Below, piece after piece: positions 14,114-19,236 of a DNA stretch of 19,236 nt; position 1 is the stretch's first letter, and each line of letters starts with the position of its first letter. Location of the stretch: contig JBNKTK010000074.1 in assembly GCA_050298035.1 (NCBI GenBank), positions 1 through 19,236 of the forward strand, read 5' to 3'. The translations under genes were made by a program, and so were the position numbers. The DNA is from Gaoshiqia sp050298035. GTDB taxonomy: Bacteria > Bacteroidota > Bacteroidia > Bacteroidales > Prolixibacteraceae. The notes beneath the pieces are model-generated. The model was not told the origin of the DNA and did no database searches. It saw only the letters and a program-made list of their open reading frames with translations.

Positions 14114-15099
14114 TGAAAAGTCCGTTTACAGGAAAAGAAATGACGCCAACAAAAGAGTGGCGCCAGATGGAATATCGAAAAGAACAGTTTGATGTCATGT
14201 TCCATTATTACCGTTGCGAAGACACTGGTGAGCAATTTGAAGATGAGCATTTCTCTGAGTTAAACTTCAATCAGGTTGTAAATCAATACCGGGTTAGGCA
14301 TCATATTCCATTCCCGGAACAAATCAAGGCTATTCGGGAAAAGTATGAACTTTCAGCAGCGAAAATGTCCGAGATTCTGGGCATGGGTGCAAACTCTTGG
14401 AGAAACTACGAGAGTGGAGAGGTTCCCTCAAAAGTTCATGCCAATCTGATTCAAATGATTCGTGATCCCAATGTTTTTGAAAAGTACCTTACAAACTTTA
14501 GCGAACTTGAAGAAAAAGATAAAAACAAAATATTGAAGAATATCGCTAAACTGAAAGAATCAATCATTGACTTTACTGACCAATTATTTCGTTTTAATTG
14601 CCAACCAGATATTACCACTGGATTCAAAGCTTTTGACAGAATAAAAACAGAACAGGTAACCGTTTTTTTTGCACAACGTTTGCAGCCATTTAAAACCAAG
14701 TTGAACAAGCTGCTATTCTATACCGATTTTGTCCATTTTAGAAATCTTGGCCAAAGTATTACCGGGTTACGTTATAATGCTATCCAGTTCGGGCCAGTAC
14801 CATATAATTATGATATACTTTTTGGCACTTTGGCAGATATAGGCATTATTGATATTGAGTATGCAATGACCCCGAATGGAGAAGTTGAACGGATTCTTCC
14901 AAGCGCGGGTTATCAATTTGACCCTTCAAATTTTTCTCAATCAGAAATTGAAGCACTGGAGTATGTTGCTCAAAAATTTGAACAAACTTCTGCAAAAGAA
15001 ATTGCAGGGATTAGCCATAAAGAGCCTGCATGGAAAGAAAATATTGAAGAGAAAAAAATTATTCCTTTTCACTATGCATTCTGGTTGGAAACAATATAA
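14110..15099 (+). CDS. Antitoxin: MqsA-like N-terminus, HTH, C-terminal Panacea (SocA-like) domain
   Basis: Predicted antitoxin and autorepressor of 329 residues. Residues 1-68 have the layout of an MqsA zinc-finger domain, but SPFTGKEM stands where CPxCG would be and CEDTGEQF where CxxCG would be, so three of four zinc cysteines are missing. Residues about 70-110 form a helix-turn-helix (IPFPEQIKAIREKYELSAAK, MSEILGMGANSWRNYESGEV). A charged linker leads to a C-terminal Panacea/DUF4065 domain at about 188-305 (KLNKLLFYTDFVHF, SITGLRYNAIQFGPVPYNYD), the part known in other systems to neutralise very different toxins. ATG 14110 overlaps the toxin stop; ATG 14113 is equally possible. It probably binds the upstream direct repeat. 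Confidence 0.85.
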   Translation: MMKSPFTGKEMTPTKEWRQMEYRKEQFDVMFHYYRCEDTGEQFEDEHFSELNFNQVVNQYRVRHHIPFPEQIKAIREKYELSAAKMSEILGMGANSWRNYESGEVPSKVHANLIQMIRDPNVFEKYLTNFSELEEKDKNKILKNIAKLKESIIDFTDQLFRFNCQPDITTGFKAFDRIKTEQVTVFFAQRLQPFKTKLNKLLFYTDFVHFRNLGQSITGLRYNAIQFGPVPYNYDILFGTLADIGIIDIEYAMTPNGEVERILPSAGYQFDPSNFSQSEIEALEYVAQKFEQTSAKEIAGISHKEPAWKENIEEKKIIPFHYAFWLETI

Positions 15100-15164
15100 T
15101 TCCATATTCTGAAGTAATCTATAAGAATTGATCTTGTAGACGTAGAACATGGTGCAAAACAAAA

Positions 15165-15195
15165 AAAGGAGAGCTGATTTTTTCAACTCTCCTTT
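15165..15195 (-). terminator. Inverted repeat with T-run on the minus strand
   Basis: AAAGGAGAG (15165-15173) and CTCTCCTTT (15187-15195) are exact arms; further pairs can form inward up to a T-rich loop. On the minus strand the stem is followed by TTTTTTTGTTTTG, typical of a terminator, which would stop transcripts of the insertion sequence from running into the toxin-antitoxin operon. On the plus strand, 66 nt after the antitoxin stop, no T-run follows the stem, so it would be weaker there. Confidence 0.6.
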
Positions 15196-15230
15196 GGTAG
15201 TAGTGGGAATTGAAGAAATATCTAACCTAA

Positions 15231-15286
15231 TAAACCATTACTATTTACTGGTGAACCTTCACAATACACTTGCTGAAAATGGTTTA
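15231..15286. repeat. 9-bp inverted repeat enclosing a small hairpin
   Basis: TAAACCATT (15231-15239) is exactly inverted as AATGGTTTA (15278-15286), and GTGAA-CC-TTCAC lies between them. It sits in the 290-nt gap between the antitoxin and the insertion sequence, where I see no gene. Its meaning is unclear. Confidence 0.4.
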
Positions 15287-15419
15287 ATATAGCAAAATCA
15301 ATAAAACACAAAAACATCTTAATTTCGGTGCAATTTCCCCAAAAATTTTTTTCTTGGTATTGACCACCTGTTACCCTTCTTTTTTGTGTGTTAAGCGGAG
15401 CGAGGATACTCCTTTGATA

Positions 15420-15462
15420 TTTCGGTGTAATTGTGCCACTTGTTTCGGTGATGTTGTGCCAC
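15420..15462 (-). repeat. IS21 left-end transposase repeats (two copies)
   Basis: TTTCGGTGTAATTGTGCCAC (15420-15439) and TTTCGGTGATGTTGTGCCAC (15443-15462) are inverted versions of the five right-end units and are the likely binding sites of the IstA protein. A third, damaged unit, ATTTCGGTGCAATTTCCCC, lies outside the assumed border at 15322-15340. Confidence 0.7.
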
Positions 15463-15492
15463 AAAAAAAGAATGACTCCGTGGCCAAAATTA

Positions 15493-16239
15493 TTACTTTA
15501 TTTGGGTTTTCTTCATTTTGTTTTTCCGTAATGATTCGCCGGTTAATTCAATCCGGTGCAAAGCATAAACGATCCTGTCCAAGATGGCATCGGCAATGGT
15601 GCCTTCCCCGATTGTTTCATGCCAGTTTTTCACGGGTATCTGTGCGGCAATAATCAGCGATGATTTATCGTATTTCATTTCAACAATGTCCATTAATGTA
15701 TTTCTGGCATGGTCATCAAAGGCAGACAAACCAAAATCGTCCAGTATGAGCAGGTCGGTTTTTTCTATCTTCTTTAACAACTTCATATAAGTGCCTTCGA
15801 GTTTTGAGAGCTTGACCAGATCGATAAGCCTTGCAAAGTTGTAGTACAGGGTTTTGTATTGCATCGTGCAGGCGTTGTGCCCCAGTGCCTGCGCCAGGTA
15901 GCTTTTGCCGGTCCCGGTTGCCCCGGTGAGAATCACATTTTCTCCCCGCTTGATAAAATCGAGCATGGCCAGCCGCTCAAAAGTGTTCCTGTCCAGGGAA
16001 CGTTTGGCCGTGTAATCGACATCCAGTACCGATGCCGGGTACCGGAACCCAGCCGAAGCGATCAGGTTTTCGATGCGTTTGTTGTACCGGTGTTCCCATT
16101 CCTGGTCTACCAGCATGGCGATGTACTGGTCGGTCGTATAATCCCGGTACAGGTTGTTTTGCAGGCTGTTGTAGTAATTGTCGGCCATGGCATACAGCCG
16201 CATTTGTTTCATCTTTTCAATGGTACTTTGATTGTTCAT
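15493..16239 (-). CDS. istB: IS21 helper ATPase IstB
   Basis: AAA+ ATPase of 248 residues that assists the IstA transposase by choosing and preparing target DNA. The Walker A motif is GATGTGKS (106-113) and Walker B is LLILDDFG (163-170); the DnaC-like helical N-terminus and the ending QIPVKNWHETIGEGTIADAI-like block with DRIVYALHRIELTGES are also typical. It starts 18 nt after the istA stop, so both are made from one transcript. Full length, no frameshift seen. Confidence 0.96.
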   Translation of the reverse strand: MNNQSTIEKMKQMRLYAMADNYYNSLQNNLYRDYTTDQYIAMLVDQEWEHRYNKRIENLIASAGFRYPASVLDVDYTAKRSLDRNTFERLAMLDFIKRGENVILTGATGTGKSYLAQALGHNACTMQYKTLYYNFARLIDLVKLSKLEGTYMKLLKKIEKTDLLILDDFGLSAFDDHARNTLMDIVEMKYDKSSLIIAAQIPVKNWHETIGEGTIADAILDRIVYALHRIELTGESLRKNKMKKTQIK

Positions 16240-16257
16240 TTCTATCTGTTTTGATGG

Positions 16258-17805
16258 TTAATTGTATGATTCAGGCCCCCGGATGTTCATGTGTACAGGG
16301 ATAAACAGTTGTTGTGGTTCCTGTGCTTCAAGCATCTTGTCCATATTGTTTTCCAGGATGCGTTTGACCGTACGGTAGCTGTACCTTTCGTGCGTAAGCG
16401 CCATGGCACATGCCGTTTCGATGCGGTGCCTGTCGAAGGCCTTCTTCAGGCTGAGGATCCCCAGCGCCTGTTTATAGCCTGTTTCCGGGTAGTCCTGTTG
16501 TTCTATTAGCAGGGTGATGTACCGACTTGTTTTGGGGCCGATGCCGGCGGCCAGTTTGTTGAAGTACTCCGGGCTCCAGTCGCTGTAGAACCGGTGGGTA
16601 CTGCTCAGGTGTTCCTTGATGGTCACGTATTGTCCGGGGCGGAAAACCCTTTTGTGGAGGGCAATACGTTCACCCTGGCAGTAAACCTCAAGGGTCTCCC
16701 GGTTGTATTGCAGTTCAACCTGGCGGCCAATGTAACGGTACGGGACGCTGTAATAGTTTTTGGTGTCCGACAGGTAGATGTAGCCCATTTTCTGCACCTT
16801 GGCCCGCTTGTAATGTTTGATTTGGTATGGCCCCGCGGGCAAAGGCTGAAGGTACTGCTGCTCCAGGTCGACAAACAGTTTGCGGCGGCTGGCCTGGTAG
16901 GTTTCCATCAGGTAAGCATTGTACTTTTCAAGTTCGGTGCGCAGTTGTGTATTTAGCTCATCCAGGCTGAAAAAAGTCATATTCCGGAGCGGAAAGAAGA
17001 TGCGTTGATAAATTAGCTTTACGGCACCTTCAACCATGGCCTTATCCTGTGGCGAGGATGAACGTGTCGGGTTGATGGCGCACCCGTAATGAAGGGCAAG
17101 GTCTTTGAGCGTTTTGTTCAGGATGGGTTCGTACTTGCTGGCCTTGGTAACGGCCGACTTCAGGTTGTCAGGGACAATGGCCTTGGCGCTTCCTCCCAAG
17201 AACCGGAAGCAGTTATTGACCGAACTGATAAAATCCTCGCGCCCCTGGCCCGCACTGGCTTCCACATAAGTGTAGCCGCTACAGGGGAGTATCCCCACAA
17301 ACACTTCCATCTCCCGGACCTCACCGGTTGCTTTATCAACTACCTGAAGTTTTTTACCCGAGTAATCGACCAGCAGTTTGTCCCCCGCTTTATGGGTGAA
17401 CTTCCCGCTTGCTTTGGTTTGTCCAAGCCAGGTGTTCAGGTGTTCGTTAAACTGGGTATAACCATATCCTTCGGGGTGTTTCTGAAGGTATTCTTTCCAC
17501 AAAAACTCACGTGTGGCCCCCGGTAGGAGCAGTTGCTGTTTAAAGTAAGAAAAGTATCCCGCAAGCTCTTCGTAACGGTCACTGTCCGAAAGCGTCCGGC
17601 TTGGGAAAAGTTCCTTCAGCCCCGCATCGTCCAACAACAGCAACTCAGCGTATGGGCTGCCGGTGGCTTTGAGCTGCCGCACGTAATAATTTACCGTATT
17701 GCGGTGGAGCCCTAAAATGGAAGAACAACTACGGTTGCTCTCGCCCCTGCATTTTAACTGGATTAATTGTCGTACATCCATGATATCTATCTTTTTGGCG
17801 GCCAT
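16258..17805 (-). CDS. istA: IS21 transposase IstA
   Basis: DDE transposase of 515 residues. An N-terminal HTH covers about 8-46 (SCSSILGLHRNTVNYYVRQL). The rve-type catalytic core contains Asp147 (LLVDYSGKKL), Asp213 (AIVPDNLKSAV) and Glu259 (KAMVEGAVK), followed by the Mu-like C-terminal part (KMGYIYLSDTKNYYSVPYRY). All three catalytic acids are present and the length is normal, so it is probably active. It binds the repeated TGGCACA...CCGAAA sites at the element ends. Its codon use and higher GC contrast with the AT-rich genes on both sides, as expected for an element that arrived separately. Confidence 0.96.
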   Translation of the reverse strand: MAAKKIDIMDVRQLIQLKCRGESNRSCSSILGLHRNTVNYYVRQLKATGSPYAELLLLDDAGLKELFPSRTLSDSDRYEELAGYFSYFKQQLLLPGATREFLWKEYLQKHPEGYGYTQFNEHLNTWLGQTKASGKFTHKAGDKLLVDYSGKKLQVVDKATGEVREMEVFVGILPCSGYTYVEASAGQGREDFISSVNNCFRFLGGSAKAIVPDNLKSAVTKASKYEPILNKTLKDLALHYGCAINPTRSSSPQDKAMVEGAVKLIYQRIFFPLRNMTFFSLDELNTQLRTELEKYNAYLMETYQASRRKLFVDLEQQYLQPLPAGPYQIKHYKRAKVQKMGYIYLSDTKNYYSVPYRYIGRQVELQYNRETLEVYCQGERIALHKRVFRPGQYVTIKEHLSSTHRFYSDWSPEYFNKLAAGIGPKTSRYITLLIEQQDYPETGYKQALGILSLKKAFDRHRIETACAMALTHERYSYRTVKRILENNMDKMLEAQEPQQLFIPVHMNIRGPESYN

Positions 17806-17861
17806 ATCGCTTTGCTTTGGTTAAAAAGCGATAAGATAGAAATCATTCTTTTTCTCTTTTC

Positions 17862-17996
17862 GGTGGCACAATTTGGACCGAAACAGCTGGCACATCTTGA
17901 ACCGAAACGAAAATCAAATGCCTAAAATTAGTGGCACACTTTCGACCGAAATGACTGGCACATCTTGAACCGAAATAGGTGGCACACCTTCGTCCG
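17862..17996 (+). repeat. IS21 right-end transposase repeats (five copies)
   Basis: Five units of about 22 nt start at 17862, 17887, 17931, 17955 and 17979, reading TGGCACA(a/t/c)(t/c)TT then CCGAAA; the second and fourth are nearly identical (CTGGCACATCTTGAACCGAA) and the outermost ends in CGTCCG instead of CCGAAA. The spacing alternates short and long. The 300-nt gap between istA and the next gene is otherwise without coding potential. Confidence 0.85.
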
Positions 17997-18097
17997 TTTT
18001 ATCTATATAATCATCTTTGTTTGCCATATAGCAAAGAAAAATGAATTACAGTTCAAAAATTACCATTTATTAGTTACTACAGATAAGTAGCTTTTGT

Positions 18098-18105
18098 TAA
18101 CTTTG
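18098..18105 (+). promoter_or_regulatory. Candidate -7 box for the 18130 gene
   Basis: TAACTTTG matches TAnnTTTG and lies 24 nt before the ATG at 18130, a normal distance for a Bacteroidota promoter with a short leader. No good -33 box was seen. Confidence 0.4.
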
Positions 18106-18129
18106 GATTGAACCAGTTAATACATTGCT

Positions 18130-18807
18130 ATGAAATTTTTAGAAAGAGGTTTGCAGTACAATAAAATGGCAAAAGCTCTTGGAAATGCTTTTGTTGCAAT
18201 AACCAATTACCAATTTAGATTTAATAGCGGGTTTAATAATGATTATAACCAATTTAAACAAGATCTGACTCTTTTGGCATATTTATGTAGAAGGGATATC
18301 ATCGAAAGGATTGAAGAATTTGGATGGGAAATGGGTTCTCCTATTTCTATTCCTGTGATATCAAGTGGGAAGACGACATTGATTTATGCATATCAACAAA
18401 CAATCGAAAGATTAATCGAATTTGCGGAACAGATCAATATTGGTAACGAAATTGAATCAATCTTAAAGAAAAAGGAAATTTATGATGTAATGAAAAGGTT
18501 GACACCAAATGATATGAATTTTCAATCAGCAATGATTGCTAAAGTTCTTATGAGGTACAGATATAAAATGCTAGTATATGCTTTTCTGAAAGGTGATGGT
18601 ATAATAGAAAACGAAACGGATAAGTCTGTTTTAATATGTTCAAGAAAAAGAATTACAAAGTTAAATAAGAGGAGTGATGGTTTGTCCGTAGTAATAAACG
18701 AATATGATTTGCTTAAAGGCTGGAGAGAGAAAGAATGGCATTTTAGTAATGATGACGAAGAAATTGAGATTTTGAAGGCCATCATTATGGGCAATACAAA
18801 AACCTAA
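18130..18807 (+). CDS. Unrecognised protein, 225 residues
   Basis: I do not recognise this family. The protein has no signal peptide and no clear membrane helix, and is predicted cytoplasmic and mainly helical. The N-terminal half includes KMAKALGNAFVAITNYQFRF and a Lys/Glu-rich middle (ESILKKKEIYDVMKRL); the C-terminal part is charged (GWREKEWHFSNDDEEIEIL). No nuclease, kinase or HTH motif is evident; SSGKTT at about residue 78-83 resembles the end of a Walker A loop but lacks the preceding GxxxxG. It is AT-rich, like the toxin-antitoxin genes, and lies just right of the insertion sequence with a plausible promoter. The gene at 18861 follows after 53 nt without a terminator, so the two probably form an operon. 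Confidence 0.7.
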   Translation: MKFLERGLQYNKMAKALGNAFVAITNYQFRFNSGFNNDYNQFKQDLTLLAYLCRRDIIERIEEFGWEMGSPISIPVISSGKTTLIYAYQQTIERLIEFAEQINIGNEIESILKKKEIYDVMKRLTPNDMNFQSAMIAKVLMRYRYKMLVYAFLKGDGIIENETDKSVLICSRKRITKLNKRSDGLSVVINEYDLLKGWREKEWHFSNDDEEIEILKAIIMGNTKT

Positions 18808-18860
18808 CGAATCTTAATCCTAAGCCCAAATAAATTAAACATTAATAATAATATTAGAAA

Positions 18861-19236
18861 ATGAAAAATATTAAACAAAACTATCAGAGCAGGAAGCAAA
18901 CTGAAGATGAGTTCCTGTATGCTTGGATTGATCCATATAAAATGATACGAGATGAAAACGACGAATATGTATATCGTATTTGGGGATTGGCAATCATCTG
19001 CCCAGATGAATTGGAAGAGTTTCGACAGAATGAAGCATTCACTTACATGGAGGCTATCATTTTTTGTTCGATTATCATTCTTAATATATTTCGACATTAT
19101 AAAGCTGAGATATTTGAAGTAGTTCAGGAGAGATATTTAAAAAAATTGGGAGATGCAGTTGAACTGCATTTTATAGATACTCCGGTTGACTATGAAAAAT
19201 ATATAGAGAGTCGATTACAGTTTTATTATAAACAAA
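18861..19236 (+). CDS. Unrecognised protein, 5' part only, runs off the window
   Basis: An open frame starts at ATG 18861 and stays open to the last base, giving at least 125 residues with no stop. It begins MKNIKQNYQSRKQTEDEFLY, continues with AWIDPYKMIRDENDEYVYRI and WGLAIICPDELEEF, and contains a hydrophobic stretch AIIFCSIIILNIF that could be a membrane segment or a buried helix. The composition and the steady reading frame are those of a real gene, whereas the opposite-strand frame at 18804-19097 is very hydrophobic and looks like its shadow. No family is recognised. It follows the 18130 gene at 53 nt on the same strand and is probably cotranscribed. Confidence 0.7.
   Translation, partial: MKNIKQNYQSRKQTEDEFLYAWIDPYKMIRDENDEYVYRIWGLAIICPDELEEFRQNEAFTYMEAIIFCSIIILNIFRHYKAEIFEVVQERYLKKLGDAVELHFIDTPVDYEKYIESRLQFYYKQ

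Larger units (their letters stand above)
15391..18002 (-). mobile_element. IS21-family insertion sequence
   Basis: About 2.6 kb holding istA and istB on the minus strand. Left end 15392-15425 (TAAGCGGAGCGAGG... to TATTTCGG) and the reverse of the right end, 17970-18001 (TAAAACGGACGAAGG... to TATTTCGG), line up with two or three small gaps, giving imperfect terminal inverted repeats. Inside them are the multiple end repeats usual for IS21: TGGCACA...CCGAAA at 17862, 17887, 17931, 17955 and 17979, and the inverted forms at 15420-15439 and 15443-15462. The outermost bases do not show a clean TG...CA pair and I could not find a convincing 4-8 bp target duplication, so the borders are good to perhaps 10 nt. 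Both genes are intact, so it may be active. Confidence 0.85.

Noticed and set aside
14113..14250. Functional zinc finger in the antitoxin N-terminus
   Set aside because: Only one of the four expected cysteines remains (CEDTG), so metal binding in the MqsA manner is unlikely.
15032..16304. Plus-strand open frames opposite istB and istA
   Set aside because: They are antisense to well-conserved IS21 proteins and show no independent features.
17862..17996. Five evenly sized repeats as a CRISPR array
   Set aside because: Units are only about 22 nt with spacers of 2-22 nt, no cas genes are present, and inverted copies occur at the other end of the insertion sequence; they are transposase sites.
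18361..18378. SSGKTT in the 18130 protein as a nucleotide-binding loop
   Set aside because: The glycine-rich start of a Walker A motif (GxxxxGK) is missing and no Walker B is seen.
18804..19097. Minus-strand hydrophobic open frame of 97 codons
   Set aside because: It is antisense to the plus-strand gene starting at 18861, which has better codon character and operon placement.

Overview
The window looks like a Bacteroidota chromosome, probably a Marinilabiliales/Prolixibacteraceae-type member of the Bacteroidia (lineage is an inference from gene content). The signs are a FecI-type sigma factor / FecR anti-sigma (DUF4974 type) / STN-containing TonB-dependent receptor operon, a DUF4266-DUF3570 pair, a sialate O-acetylesterase, a TPR-fused periplasm-sensing histidine kinase, and TAnnTTTG-type -7 elements instead of sigma-70 boxes. 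No rRNA, tRNA or CRISPR array was seen.

Layout. 1-728 is gene-free and packed with hairpin-forming, REP-like repeats; related repeat material recurs in the second gene-free block at 2703-3303. Between them lies a TPR sensor histidine kinase (729-2702, GTG start) with no partner regulator nearby. 3304-6436 is a tight four-gene operon: exported thioredoxin-like protein, ApbE FAD:protein FMN transferase, a 69-residue DUF4266 lipoprotein ending in a Gly-rich CxC tail, and a DUF3570 outer-membrane barrel. A terminator follows at 6495-6540. 6683-7621 is a lipoprotein of unknown function, with its own terminator. 7703-11736 is the sigma / anti-sigma / TonB-receptor operon. 11869-13260 is an exported SASA-family (CE6-like) acetylesterase with its own terminator.

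From about 13.3 kb the region becomes accessory and clearly AT-richer: a toxin-antitoxin pair (MqsR-like toxin 13760-14113; antitoxin 14110-15099 with a degenerate MqsA-like N-terminus, HTH and C-terminal Panacea/SocA-like domain), an IS21-family insertion sequence on the minus strand (istA, istB, with TGGCACA...CCGAAA repeats at both ends), and two unrecognised genes, 18130-18807 and one starting at 18861 that runs off the right edge.

How the genes work together. The four-gene operon has the make-up of an extracytoplasmic redox or cofactor module (thiol protein, flavin transferase, Cys-tailed lipoprotein, outer-membrane barrel), but its biochemical role is not established from sequence. The sigma/anti-sigma/receptor operon has the standard arrangement of cell-surface signalling, in which the receptor STN domain signals through FecR to the sigma factor. 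The two perfect inverted repeats upstream of the lipoprotein and of the sigma gene share a 13-nt spacer and may be regulatory sites. The toxin-antitoxin operon is preceded by a 13/14-matching direct repeat, a good candidate for its own operator.
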